Positions 22,234 to 34,014 of a stretch of DNA of 64,000 bases are shown here, in pieces. The stretch lies in assembly GCA_040437565.1 (NCBI GenBank), contig JBDOQK010000054.1, forward strand, positions 186,001 to 250,000. The letters run 5' to 3'. This DNA comes from Albugo candida (Eukaryota > Oomycota > Peronosporomycetes > Albuginales). The translations under genes were made by a program, and so were the position numbers. The notes under the pieces are model-generated. The model saw only the letters and a list, made by a program, of their open reading frames with translations, was not told where the DNA came from and ran no database searches. How positions within the stretch are numbered: position 1 is the first letter of the stretch; every line of letters begins with the position of its first letter.

Positions 22234-22608
22234 AATGCTTTGCAATGGAGCACGCTGCACGTACTTGGAGGCTATTGGATCCCGTGCTCATCCAAAAATC
22301 TGCATCAAATCCTGGGGCGAAATAAACAGCAGATAGTCGAAAAAGACATCCGTAAAAGAAAAAAACAATCACATTTTGCATTCATATTTCCTGCTATTTT
22401 GGGTCCCTTTGGCCGTTTTGCGTCACGATAGACACTTTCTGCACCTTCTTTACCCATAAAAAAAAGCTCACTCTTTGAAGTAAACTTTTTTCCATAAAAT
22501 GTCAAATCGTCTCAATGCGACAAAGTCGAAGTAAGCGATCCCTTTGATTGAGTCTAACGTGTTCTTCAATAATTCAATACGTTTGATAGAATCCCACAAT
22601 TTGGCCAA
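22234..22608. other. Intergenic, no gene
   Basis: This is the Sar1 3' flank and kinesin 5' flank. Only short shadow frames are present. Confidence 0.6.
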
Positions 22609-25399
22609 ATGCGGTCTTCGCTGCGGCTTCAGCAGCTTCAGGAAGCCAATGACCATAATCTGAATGTATTCACCAGCTCAAGGTTTAGAACGGCTTGTCA
22701 ATTCGATACTGAACAATTCTCGGAGACAACCACTGAATTTTATCCACCTACCGATGATGACACTGACAGTTCCAGCTCGCATTCGGTTGTCCATGTGCAG
22801 GACAATACAGAGCTTCTCAATTCTGTTAGTTTTATTCGCAAGCGAGCCGATACAATAACCGAAGTTGACTATACGAGCATCAAGAAACGCACACGCTTAC
22901 AAAGTGATCCACAAGGTGCTCGAAATCTTATCGACACCAAAAAATCGGTCAAATGCTCTTTCAATAATCAGAAGAAGAAAGAAAACATTCGTGTTTTTGT
23001 ACGAATTCGGCCAACATCAAACGACCTTGTAGAAAATGTACCCTCATGCCTCAGCACTTGCTGTGACCAGACCGGAATTATCATCACACCGTCTACCTCG
23101 CAGGGAAAGCAGTTTGTATTTGACCGCGTGTTTAAAGAAGATTGTGCCCAGGATGAGGTGTTCAGCGAGATTGGGAAAACATCTGTGGATAATATGCTCA
23201 GAGGATATAATGGAAGTATTTTCGCTTACGGTCAAACTGGCTCAGGGAAGACATACACAATGCTTGGGAATGGATACGAGAAATATTCAAACTCGACTCG
23301 GAAGGAATTGGAGTTTGAAATGCCTCATCATCTTGGACTCGTTCCACGAATCTTTGCTTATCTTTTGCATCGATTAGAGTCAGCAGATGAGACTTCGAAG
23401 CACGATTTCTCAGTCTATTGTTCGTACCTTGAAATTTATAATGAAAAGATTTACGATCTGTTGGACGCTGATGAAAATCAAGAAGCCAAAATTCTTCGGG
23501 AGGATAATAAACAGGTATATGTGGAACAACTACATCAGGTTCGAGTAGAAACAGTATCGGAAGTGCTTCATTTGTTGCAACTTGGGACCGAAAATCGGCA
23601 CATCTCCGCCACAGAAATGAATCGTGAGAGCTCCCGTTCGCATGCTGTGTTCTCGGTCAAGCTGTTTTCATCAAAATCAACAAGCACACAATCGAATTCA
23701 TGTTACTCTGTGCTGAATTTGGTCGATTTAGCCGGGTCCGAGAAACAAAACCAAACACAAGTCTGTGGGGAACGACTCAAAGAAGCTTTGAAAATCAATC
23801 AATCTTTGTCCGCGTTGGCAAAAGTCATGCTTTCACTTGCTCAGGTCTCCAAGACTGGACAGCCAAGACATGTTCATTATCGTGACTCGAAACTGACGTT
23901 TCTACTACGGGATTCTCTCGGTGGGAATGCTCTCACGACTATGATTGCCACTATTGCGCCCGAAAGGAAGTATCTATTGGAGACAATTTCTACTTTGAAG
24001 TTCGCACAGCGTGCAAAACATATCAAAACTACCGCCCATTTGAATCAGGACGTCGACGAGAGCGTCCCTTTTCTAAAATCTGAAATCGCGCGACTTCGCC
24101 AAGAACTTGCAGTAGTCTCAACGCGAGCTGATGCGTCTAATGATATTGACACTGTTACAGATTCAATGTCCACGTGCTCGAGCGTCTTTCAGACTACGCA
24201 AGTATCAAGATACACGACCGAGCTGACACTTGCTGATTTGAATGAGAGTAGAGTTCCTCATACAGATGCGCCAACAAGTACTTTGAGAGACCGTGTGGAG
24301 CCAGTTCTTGATGTGATGCTTGATCTACTTCGTGCAAGCGGTGTCGAAGACCTGCAGGTTGCGGTGAACGAGGATTCCACAATGCAGATAAATTGGAAAT
24401 TTTGCTACCAACGTCTGGAAGTGCTTCTCTACCGCATGCTTTGTAGATTAGAAGAGCAGAAAACGCAATTTTACAACAATCAACAGTTTGACTCTTCTCA
24501 CTCACAAGTCGAAGGTATGTCCATCGGCTTATCGGATTTTGCTGACGTACTTTTCTGTAGAACTCCGAGCTGAAAATCAGTTGCTGCGTACTCAATTGGC
24601 CGACTTACTCGCGCTTAAGCTGCATTCGAGCAGTATCTCAACAGCCTCTGAATGTGAAGATGACTTGGATCATCGACAATTGCTGATGGATTACCAGAGA
24701 GCAGTATTATCGGTCCGAAAGGCTCACGAGATGAACTATCGGGCTCACTCTGAACCCGAGCTTTCAGAAGAAGAGGGATTCAGCTTCCGTTCTCATAGAT
24801 CGGATCTTAGCTCGCCAGAAGGTCATCCTTCTCACCTGGAACGAGAGCTTACTCAGATAGGCTCTCGCTTGAAGCGAGTGTTCGATGAAAATCAAAAGGT
24901 CGTACGCGATTTGAGATTGCGGATTGAGGAGCTGGAGAATAAGCTTCAGCCTTTGGTAATTTTACCACGGCCTGGCGGATCAGAGCCGTTACAATCCGAG
25001 CAACAATCCGATGATGAGCCAAACGAGTTGCAGCAAATTGATGGAAGGGTAGACGGACTATATCTATCGACTGGAGAAGTTCAAGAGACTACGGAGGGTA
25101 ATGAATCAACCACCCGAGACACTATTATGCAACTGGAAGCTGCGATGCACGAGAATGAAGACCTTCTTCGGTCGAAAAAACGGCTTGAGGTATCTGATGA
25201 CTTTTCCACGCAAAGAGATGTATCTAAGAATGTGTGTTGAATGAAGGATAAACTCCATTTTTCGCATAGAGAGCGCCAGGCTTTGGAGTCAAAAATCGCC
25301 TTACTGACGACAAAGCTGAAAAAATTGGAACAGGAGCTACAACACGCACAGCAGTATGCGTCAACCCGCTCCAATTTTCTCTCTGTGAGCTATCTCTGA
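22609..25399 (+). CDS. Kinesin-12-like motor protein
   Basis: Exons are 22609-24514, 24561-25189 and 25247-25399, with introns of 46 and 57 bp, giving 895 aa. A polar 120-residue leader precedes the motor domain, which starts ENIRVFVRIRP. P-loop GQTGSGKTYTM, switch I NRESSRSHAVF and switch II LVDLAGSE are intact. The neck reads TLKFAQRAKHIKTTAHLNQD, closest in my memory to KIF15/kinesin-12, which fits a plus-end-directed mitotic or phragmoplast-like motor. Beyond residue 490 are coiled-coil stretches (IARLRQEL, LRAENQLLRTQLADLLALKL, KIALLTTKLKKLEQELQHAQ) joined by acidic linkers. The protein is shorter than animal KIF15. The 3' end converges on the TMEM94-like gene 240 bp away. Confidence 0.85.
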
Positions 25400-25640
25400 C
25401 CACCAGCTGAAATCATCCATGATCACAAGCCGATATCACCAGTACAGATTCGTGCCATAAATACGCTATAAAATAAATTGAAGTTCCTGGAAGCTTTTAA
25501 TGTATCATCCCATTTTCCGACGCGTTCGCTCTGTAAACATAATCGGATAAGACAGAAAAAAGCGCTTCACGTATCACGCCATGGAGCCGTTCCGAGTTTG
25601 AGGTCTTTCGATAACACTGGGAGCACTTGGACGGTCTATT

Positions 25641-28600
25641 TCACTTGGGGCTCCACATTCCAAGACGAGTATCAAATTGCATTCGTAAGAACTTGTAATA
25701 TCTGGTCACGTAACGTCGATCGTGCACTTTTGTCAATTCATTTGTACATAAAATGACGATCGGCCACAGAAGATACATCAGCCAAAAGTACCAGGGTACT
25801 GCCTGGGGGAGTATGAGCCATAATGAGATCCCGTCCAGCGAGAAAGCGTTCGCATTGTACAATGCAAACAGTATATGAATGCAAAACGAGAAGCCTGCTG
25901 ATCCAGTCCAGACAGAGTTTCGCAAAGGTGACTCTGCTAAGACGCTTTGGCAACGATACAAATAGCCACATGATGATGTGATGAATGACAGTCCGATCAA
26001 AAGTGTCATTCCCGCTTCTGCTCGATGAATAGCTGCAACGACACACGCTGGACGAGGATACAGGTTGGCAACTTGAGTCAGAAAGATGTATTCGATCCAT
26101 GATTTTTCCTTGAGATGAACCGGAAGCCCATCCTGTGAGTATGCCAAAGAGAATCCAAGAAGACATTCATACACCATTATGGACACAAAGATTGTTGGAA
26201 CGTGTCGAATGAGAAAGTATGTCGAAAGACGATCCAAATCACTTTGCAGTTCCTGATAATCATTTTTCCGTGGTGTCAATTTCATTGTATTCTTCTCACC
26301 TGGTGAGGCTAATAATGAGAGGCTCAATAGCGGAACAATAACCCACAACAAAAACATCAATGACGCAACGCTAAGATGAGGAAGCATCGGAAATGGAGAC
26401 AGATACGCCACGACAATCTGGGTTGAGAGCTGTAACTGAGAAACATACAAGAAAGTGAGGGTCTGGTGATAGTTTGTAAGAACACAGCGCCCCAGACGTA
26501 TCAGCTCAATGATTTGCGCAAGGCTTTTTCCAGAATTTGATTTTTGCTTTTGAGAATTTGGGAGTCGAAAAGAGCAAGTCAGAGTGTTTAGTATTTGGCT
26601 CAATTCGATATCGTTGGTGGACATGGAAGCGGCTTGGTTCTCATCGGACAGCGGTACATCAAACAAAGTTCGAAGCTGAGCCTGGATCGCTATCGCGATA
26701 TCGGATCGTGAAAAAAGGGATGCATTGCTTTCGCGTAAAGAAGATCCAACACCCAAGACGACTTCGTTGTTTTCTTGGAAGACTGATATCATTTCATCAA
26801 TTGTTTCCGACGTGCTGTCCGTGTAGAGGGAGACCAAAAGTGGTACGTTATCCACCTCCTTCAGATGCTTTTTAATCGCTTTCACTCCGTGTGGTAAACG
26901 AGCTTTGACGTCCCAGTCGGAGTAATTGGATGTCATTCGATGGGGATCTGGGCCGTCACTGTCCAACGACCGGAGTGATATCGCACAGTTCCAATCAGTC
27001 TCGATGCCCATTTTCTCGGCCAGAAGCTTAGATCGTCGCATGTTGCGTGGTGAGAAATACACAAAACGGATGCCCGAGGCTGTTAAATCTTCCACAAAAT
27101 CTGGAATGCAGGCTTTCGGCTGTACTCCACTTGCAATCATACCGAGAAAAATCTGATCGTCTTGAATCTCCCAAAGCAACTTACCTTGTTGGCCTTGATG
27201 TGGCTTCAATTCTGATTCAGTTGATGGGTTTCTGATGGAGCCTATGCTATTTATGAGCCAGCGTTGTTCAGTGGATAAACAAACAAATTTACCTGTACTC
27301 CCTGGTCGAAGATCTAATTGAATTTTAACGTCTGATCCAAGCAGAGGTTCTGGTAATGTGACTACTTCGTCGGCCTTGGTATCAAGTTTGAGGCTATTCC
27401 CGGACCCAATGTCTCCCGCTAACGTATCCTCGACAAGATAAACAGGAGGAAGCATTTGATATTTTCCATCAGATTGATCATTGCTTGTCAAATAATCTTT
27501 GAAGAAGGGATTGAGTTTCTGCGAAATTGGTGCATACGTCAGTGCTACACAATCCAAATCTTCCACTCTCCATTGATGATACATTTCAAGAATCGCCTGC
27601 CTCCTTTCCCTGGTAAGAGGACATATCGATTTCCCATCCCACAGCTCAGTGCATCTTCCAACTGCCATAGCTGGATGTCCTCGCGACAATAATTGATGAC
27701 GGTTGCATCGTCTGTCGAGGACAACAGTCGAGTAAATGTGTGATTTGATATTCCCTCGAAAACGTGTGTCTTCTTGACCCTGGTCATGATGATCGATTGT
27801 ATGCTCGTGATAAGCAAGCCGCGGACTGATAATATGAAGGGCGAGGCATTTTTCAAAGTGCCCAATATCTTGTTCGACAAATCCAATCTCTCTCGACAGG
27901 CTCACAAGATGTTTTGGGAATGGAAGCATTCGTACGTGTGCAGAGAGGTGTTGATAACACTTATCCAACTTGGTCGAAATTTCTTGACAAGTAGACGTTC
28001 CGGAATCGTTGGCAAGGTACGATAAGATATGGTCCCATTCCTTCTTTGGCTGATCCATATCATTAAGCAGGATCGTTAGACCCAGCGGCTTTAATGAAGC
28101 GATGTGGCTCTTCCATTTTGGATTCTCGAAACGCAGACCAGTATCAGAATCTTGATCGAAATGCAAGTCCAAAACAGTGGATCCGCTTGGTTTATCGTTC
28201 AATAAGTATATTTCTTCGGCAGACGGAGTCTCCTGACACAAAATATCGTCATCAAAGCAGCACAGCATCGTTGCACTTCCAAGTCGTTCAAACAGACGAA
28301 ATGTGCTCAGTGGAATTTGAACCAAAGTATTGGATTTCTGGTTGAAAACTTTTCGTCCTGCTGTCAGACGATGGCTCAAAGTGTGATAAAGGTACTCGAG
28401 TGATCGCCCGAATGTAAGTTTCTTCGTCACTTTTTCCATTCGAACGCGTTCACGGTCCTCCACGTCGTACGTATCATCTTTTTCTGAATAACTCTCCGCC
28501 ACAAAGTTTGCTTTCTCACCAAAAATGACCTTCTCAATAGCAGGGAGCATTGACGCTGTCGCGGTCGTCTCAATAAGAAATCTGTTTAGAGACATGTTGA

Positions 28601-29495
28601 GCGATGCAAAACAAACCCAAAGTGCTAACGAGCCAATTAACATATGCTCCAAAGTGGTCTCCCAAGACTGACGGAAAGTAAAGTGTCGTATGCTTATCGC
28701 TACCGATATGATAATTGTGCATACACAGGAGATGCGCATCATCATCCGTCGAGCTTTCTGATCAGCTTTCTGAGTCAGCGTCTCTGGTCGATTGTTAATT
28801 TGTGAAAAAAGTCGATCGATATCCATCTCAATTGGAGTCTCCTTCATAATGAAAATACGCATATCACCACAAAGGGACAATAAGAGCTCGGTTCTGAAAG
28901 TAGCATTGCATCGAACGGTATCATTTCTCTTTTCCTGTATGAGAATTTGACTATCTCGTTTAAAAATGCGAGCATTTTGCTTCGTGTTGGTGTCATGATC
29001 AAGCATTTGTACATCCCCTGGCGCAGTGTCTCCATTAGTGAGAGCGATGACGTCACCTTTCGCAAGCAGATTCGTCGGTATTCTTTGCCACTGAGCGTCT
29101 CTATAACACGCTGTGTAGCACACAGACGGGAAGAGCGCTGGATGGCTTCGCGTAAAAGCGTTCGGCTGAGCGGATGTCGATCTATGAAGCGCTGTCGTAG
29201 CGGATCTCAGCTTTTGTACAATCTCTTCAACGCTTTGATTTAATGTGATTTTATTTTGTACGATATTTACGACACAAACAATTACTAAGAGACTTGTTTC
29301 CATCGCTTTTTTGTATGTCCATAATGTACTCTGATTGACACATCCAAATGCTATGCAGGCTATTAGTGATATGAAGCAGGTACTCTTGAACCATTCCGTG
29401 CTTCTTGTAGCTTCCCTCTCCTTTATTTTCGACTGAATTGCGTCGTGCAAGATCCGACGCGCGTCAAGGAAGGACAGTCCGATTTTATTCGACAT
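25641..29495 (-). CDS. TMEM94-like P-type ATPase relative
   Basis: A single exon reads from the ATG at 29495 (MSNKIGLSFLDARRI); an in-frame ATG at 29603 would add 36 residues. The length is about 1284 aa. It is collinear with animal TMEM94, a large ER-located P-type ATPase-like protein linked to magnesium uptake. Shared landmarks are LLAKGDVIALTNGDTAPGDV (actuator), ATMLCCFDDDILC, FENPKWKSHIASLKPLGLTI, ELWDGKSICPLT, GIRFVYFSPRNMRRSKLLAE, IETDWNCAISL, NVPLLVSLYTD, EVVLGVGSSLRESN, and the end LQFETKLG-like MQFDTRLGMWSPK. The usual P-type phosphorylation motif DKTGT is not found; FDDDILC stands at its place. About ten hydrophobic segments occur in two clusters. The start was placed by comparison with the family's N-terminal helix. 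Confidence 0.85.
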   Translation of the reverse strand: MSNKIGLSFLDARRILHDAIQSKIKEREATRSTEWFKSTCFISLIACIAFGCVNQSTLWTYKKAMETSLLVIVCVVNIVQNKITLNQSVEEIVQKLRSATTALHRSTSAQPNAFTRSHPALFPSVCYTACYRDAQWQRIPTNLLAKGDVIALTNGDTAPGDVQMLDHDTNTKQNARIFKRDSQILIQEKRNDTVRCNATFRTELLLSLCGDMRIFIMKETPIEMDIDRLFSQINNRPETLTQKADQKARRMMMRISCVCTIIISVAISIRHFTFRQSWETTLEHMLIGSLALWVCFASLNMSLNRFLIETTATASMLPAIEKVIFGEKANFVAESYSEKDDTYDVEDRERVRMEKVTKKLTFGRSLEYLYHTLSHRLTAGRKVFNQKSNTLVQIPLSTFRLFERLGSATMLCCFDDDILCQETPSAEEIYLLNDKPSGSTVLDLHFDQDSDTGLRFENPKWKSHIASLKPLGLTILLNDMDQPKKEWDHILSYLANDSGTSTCQEISTKLDKCYQHLSAHVRMLPFPKHLVSLSREIGFVEQDIGHFEKCLALHIISPRLAYHEHTIDHHDQGQEDTRFRGNIKSHIYSTVVLDRRCNRHQLLSRGHPAMAVGRCTELWDGKSICPLTRERRQAILEMYHQWRVEDLDCVALTYAPISQKLNPFFKDYLTSNDQSDGKYQMLPPVYLVEDTLAGDIGSGNSLKLDTKADEVVTLPEPLLGSDVKIQLDLRPGSTGKFVCLSTEQRWLINSIGSIRNPSTESELKPHQGQQGKLLWEIQDDQIFLGMIASGVQPKACIPDFVEDLTASGIRFVYFSPRNMRRSKLLAEKMGIETDWNCAISLRSLDSDGPDPHRMTSNYSDWDVKARLPHGVKAIKKHLKEVDNVPLLVSLYTDSTSETIDEMISVFQENNEVVLGVGSSLRESNASLFSRSDIAIAIQAQLRTLFDVPLSDENQAASMSTNDIELSQILNTLTCSFRLPNSQKQKSNSGKSLAQIIELIRLGRCVLTNYHQTLTFLYVSQLQLSTQIVVAYLSPFPMLPHLSVASLMFLLWVIVPLLSLSLLASPGEKNTMKLTPRKNDYQELQSDLDRLSTYFLIRHVPTIFVSIMVYECLLGFSLAYSQDGLPVHLKEKSWIEYIFLTQVANLYPRPACVVAAIHRAEAGMTLLIGLSFITSSCGYLYRCQSVLAESPLRNSVWTGSAGFSFCIHILFALYNANAFSLDGISLWLILPQAVPWYFWLMYLLWPIVILCTNELTKVHDRRYVTRYYKFLRMQFDTRLGMWSPK

Positions 29496-29554
29496 CTGTG
29501 TCGTAAATAGGGTGGCCCCCTTATTCTCATCTTGACCTTGAAGAAGAACTGGTG

Positions 29555-32500
29555 ATGGCAATGACATCGAATAAGCGTCCACGAACAGCGGGTTCCGATG
29601 CAAGTAATTCCATTGCTACGAAAGATGCAGTCATGTGTCTGACCATGAATGGAAGCTCCAAAGCGAACGTTTATGATCAGCGACATCAGTTAATCGAACA
29701 ATATCAGCAAATAACGCGACTTATCCATGAACGATATGGCTATATTCGGGCACTCCTAAACGAATTCTGGAGCACATTTGAAGCGACTCATCCCGCAAAA
29801 TCAGAGGATCTTCAGTTTTTGACGGACAGTGAATGGTTTTGGTTTATGGAAATGCGTTTTTTTATTATTTTTTTGTACGAAATGGCGTTTATGGAGTTTT
29901 CCAATTGCGTGACAAAGACCGATTCGCTAACCAAAAATGACGACACTCCTGTCAAGGAAGTCACAATTCACCGTCAGGATATGCAAGATCGAGTTGGATT
30001 TCTGGTAATTTGCTTTCTATCCTTTTTATTGCATTAGCTGAAAGCATATGTTGCATATTTTGGTAGGAGCTGATGAAAAATTATGTCTGTGAGATCGGAA
30101 AATTTCGCCTCGAAATCGCTCTGGAATTTGGAAAAACGCTTCCGCGAGTGTATCGGCTCGCGAAAATGTACAAACTCACCGACAAAGAAGTGGAATTATT
30201 TCAGCTTATGATCGTAAATCAGGGTGCTCAATCCAATACGGTGCGCTGTCAAATGCTTGAGGAAGACGCTCAGCGAAGGATGATGGCGTATCAGAGGCTG
30301 GCTGGAATCTCTGAAATCGATATAGCTGAATTTTATGATGATCAAAGAGAACACGTGAAAGAAGGAACGCTCATTGTGGATGAAGAAAGCTATGGAACGA
30401 CTATAAATCTCTCCCATATTTGTGTGAGAGTGTTGTTAGGTCGTAAACTTTCCAATCATCAAGCGTTGAAGCTCAGTCAGACAGCTTTGGAAGAATTGTT
30501 AAAGGACGAAGGAATGGCTTTTGCAGACATGTTGGAATCCGAACACAAGACTTCAGACCCAACTCATATAGAACAGCATCAGACAATCAACGAAAAATCT
30601 CATGTCGACCAGAAAAAGGAAAAAGACTGTGAGGTGGAGCTCATCGATAAAGAAGTAGCTGAATCTTCAGCATTCGCTTTCATTGGGGATTACACTCTGG
30701 AGAATTCCGAGAGACAAGCTGGCCAGGACAAGAAGCAAAGTACGGCAAGGACAGTCGACTCAGGAATCATAAAGACCGATGATCTTGAGCCTTACAATCC
30801 ATCAAATCAATTGGAGTATCTCGAAGATCGTTTTCAAACCGTTGCATTCGCAATTCGCGCTTCTGGAGCCCGCGTCAAAGATCAGATGAAAGAAGCAGGA
30901 ACCAAGCAACCTTGGGAAACATCTGCCCACGCGAATGCCGGTCGACGCGAGCTGAAAGCCAAACAGCGCATTTACGATCGTCGGGCAGCCCATAGACTCA
31001 GTCTTACTCGAAAAGCAAATTTACCATTACCACGTCTGGAGGAGCTGTCTACCAAATTCAAATTGACCAAATTCGAGCAGAATGTGATCGTCATGCTAAT
31101 TGGCAAGACGATATCTCCAGTTATCAAAAATCTGATCGATGGTGTTGACACGTCCCCTGTCCAGCGAATGGATGAAAGTATCATAATCAATCAGATTCTG
31201 TCGGTTTTTTGTGATACTTTTCAAGAGCAAGTAGCTCATCGCGTATTCTTTTACAAATCGTCTCGACTGCTGGCCAAAGGCCTGGTAAAATTACATCGCG
31301 GGCGTTGGCATTCTACGACGGGCGATTTGGTGGATCAACGTGTGGAGCTCGATCGTCGTGTTTTGGACTGGGTCGTTGGGCTCGATACCGAGATCAATGA
31401 GCTTGTGGAAGGATCTGATTTGTACAATCCAAAAGTGACCCTGGAGCAAGTTGTACTTCCCGATGAGCACAAAACTACTATTCTACAAACGGTGGAGAGC
31501 TATGAGAATTTTCGGAAATACCGCAAGAAATACGAATTGGAAGACTCGTTTACCCACAGTTCAGGACTTGTTCTTCTACTGTGTGGAGCCAGTGGAACGG
31601 GGAAGACCATGACTGTGAATGCTGTTGCTCAGCACTTGGGCAAACGTGTGCTTCTGGTTGACTTTCCATCCTTGCAAGGAAAACGAAACGAAGGAGCCGA
31701 ATCGGATGCTGATTTGCGAGGACTAGTCCGTGAAGCTGAAATGAGCAACGCTGTTCTGTTCTTTGACGAGTGTGAGACTATATTCAAGCAGCGTGATTTT
31801 GGTGGAGATCGTCTTTTGAATGCATTGCTGACAGAGATCGAGCGATACGAAGGAATTGTGTTTCTGGCCACAAATCGACCTTTCGACTTGGATGAAGCCA
31901 TGCATCGACGTATCACAGCTGTGTTCGAGTTCCAACCGCCTGATCATATCCAACGTCAAAAGATTTGGCACATTTTGCTGAAGAACAATTTGAAAACGGC
32001 TGAGGATATTGACTGGGAAGCAATAAGTCTCAAATATGAGCTCAGTGGAGGATTCATAAAAAATGCGATACTATCTGCTCTGCTGAAAGCGATTTCAAGG
32101 TCTGCTGAGGATCCTATCATCAATCAGGAAGATATTGTCGCTGGATGTGCGCTTCAAATGCGTGGAAGTCTGCGAATGAAAACATTTGATCATCGGGTGG
32201 TTCCGACATCCGGCTTGGACTCTCTCATTGTTGAGAGCAGTGTCAAGGCAGAATTTCATCAGATTGTACAATTTGAGAAAGCCAGGAGTGTCATCTACGG
32301 TCAGTGGGGCTTTGATTTTGGGGAATCGAAAAGTAAGCAGAAGGGTATCAGCGTGTTGATATATGGCCCGCCAGGAATTGGCAAGGCTAATGCGGCCAAA
32401 AGCATCGGTTTTGAAGTGGGTCGGCCGCTAAAACTTGTCAGTTTCTCACAATTGCAGAGTGATTCAGCCGCGGAAACGAGAAAGGCTTTACGTGCCGTGT

Positions 32501-33030
32501 TTGACGATGCTCGTTTGATGGATGCAGTTCTTGTTTTAGAAGGCTTCGAATCATTTGGCAGTCATGTAGACGCAGGTCATAACCTCGATATGAAAATGGA
32601 CGTACCTGCGATTCGAATGGAAGCAATGCGACTCATTGACATGATGGACAGCTTTCCTGGTATATCCATTCTGATCGCAGATGTGGAAAGCACAGCTTGC
32701 TCCTCGGTTCCGCGATCCGAATTTGCTCGACGACTCAAGTTTTTGGTGCAAATGCGAACGCCCAACGCCAAATTGCGTGAGAAATTATGGCGAGGTTGTT
32801 TCCCGCCCCAAGCACCCATAGCTTCTAACGTGGATTTTGTGACTTTGGCGGAGCGATACCAATTGACGAATCGCGAAATCAGCAATGCAGTGTTCCGTGC
32901 CGCCGCCAGTGCGGCCTTGCGGAAGCTTCCGGAACGCACAATTAAAATGAAGGATCTGACGAACGCAGCACAAGTAGAAAAGGATCGTTCTCGTGCGCAT
33001 TCTGATGCCATGAGCAGCTTATTTGTTTGA
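29555..33030 (+). CDS. Large protein with two AAA modules, second degenerate
   Basis: Exons are 29555-30004 and 30067-33030 with a 62-bp intron, giving 1137 aa. The N-terminal half (about 500 aa) is helical, with an acidic linker, and matches nothing I know. AAA module 1 has Walker A CGASGTGKT (near 655), Walker B AVLFFDECE (near 713), sensor 1 FLATNRPFDLDEA and arginines in HRRI. AAA module 2 has Walker A GPPGIGKA (near 915) with Ala in place of Thr/Ser. Its Walker B reads VLVLEGFES, lacking the Asp-Glu pair, so it is unlikely to hydrolyse ATP. One live and one dead ring is a known pattern among tandem AAA proteins. The substrate is unknown. The first ATG is at 29555, very close to or inside the divergent TMEM94-like start. 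Confidence 0.8.
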
Positions 33031-33094
33031 ATGGATTGAATTTCGATCGATTCTCACAGCCTCTTTGTACTCATTGCTATTTAATAAACAAGCA

Positions 33095-33805
33095 TCAGAT
33101 TGTGAATGGAAGTTGATCTCCGCTAGTGAAATCCCTTGTGACGCAGTCTTTGGTGATGGTGACGGTCCGAATCACACCGCCTGAGCTTCCATCACGAGCC
33201 ATTGCGTGCGCTAGCATCTTTTTCACAAAAGCCTGGCATTCTTCTTGGGTCATATCGGGTCTACGATTATGTCCTGCGTATGAGTGTACCACCCTATTTC
33301 GTTGTAATGTAGGACATTACCTGTAAGCCGCATCGACGAGTCCATAAATGTATGTAGAACCGCTCCCTCCAATCGCGAAATTTTGCTTCACCATCGCGCC
33401 TCCAATAGGAATCGAGTATACCTGACCTCCGTGAACAGGATCCCATCCTGCTACAATGATGCCCGCTAAAAGACGATCTTTGTTATTGTAACACAGGGAG
33501 CGGAATAAATTGGCAGCTGTGTGGACTTTGGGAAGTTTTCCGACATCAAGAGAGTGAGATGAAAGAAAATAGCGAACGTAATCGGATAACGCTTGAGTGT
33601 CAGCTGCCGAACCAGAACGACAGCAATAAATTCGATCGTGTAAGCCTGTCAGTTTGTCCGACACACGATTAGCAACGTAGGCACCCGTAGAGGTTCTACT
33701 GTCTGCTCCAAGTACGACGCCACCGTCAAATTTCACAGCGATGATCGACGTGCCGGCGTCGATCTCTCCGTTTTTCAAAAAGCTTGCCGCATTGATTTCT
33801 TGCAT
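33095..33805 (-). CDS. PSMB6: 20S proteasome subunit beta-1 (caspase-like)
   Basis: Exon 1 is 33805-33321 and exon 2 is 33260-33095, with a 60-bp intron, giving 216 aa. An 18-residue propeptide ends in Gly and the catalytic Thr follows ([14 protein letters not shown]). Catalytic-site companions are present: [16 protein letters not shown] with the lysine, [13 protein letters not shown], and [27 protein letters not shown] is diagnostic for beta-1. The start [10 protein letters not shown] is 5 bases from the gap at 33811. The 13 bases before the gap recur just after it (33911-33923), so the N-terminus is probably complete and the long extension read through the N run is not real. Confidence 0.93.
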
Positions 33806-33810
33806 TTTCG

Positions 33811-33910
33811 NNNNNNNNNNNNNNNNNNNNNNNNNNNNNNNNNNNNNNNNNNNNNNNNNNNNNNNNNNNNNNNNNNNNNNNNNNNNNNNNNNNNNNNNNN
33901 NNNNNNNNNN
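33811..33910. other. Assembly gap with 13-bp overlapping flanks
   Basis: The 13 bases tcttgcattttcg stand on both sides of 100 N (33798-33810 and 33911-33923), so the true gap may be zero or negative. It lies at the start codon of proteasome beta-1. Confidence 0.8.
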
Positions 33911-34014
33911 TCTTGCATTTTCGGTAAGGGGGTCAGATATCAATACAGCGTACCCTTATATCTGAATCAAATTATCTTGCACAGGTTATAAAATGTATTG
34001 TACAAACGAGCACT

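Noticed and set aside
33806-33943. Longer N-terminus of proteasome beta-1 reading through N
   Set aside because: The extension exists only because the N run was read as codons. The propeptide start at 33805 fits the family and the gap flanks overlap.
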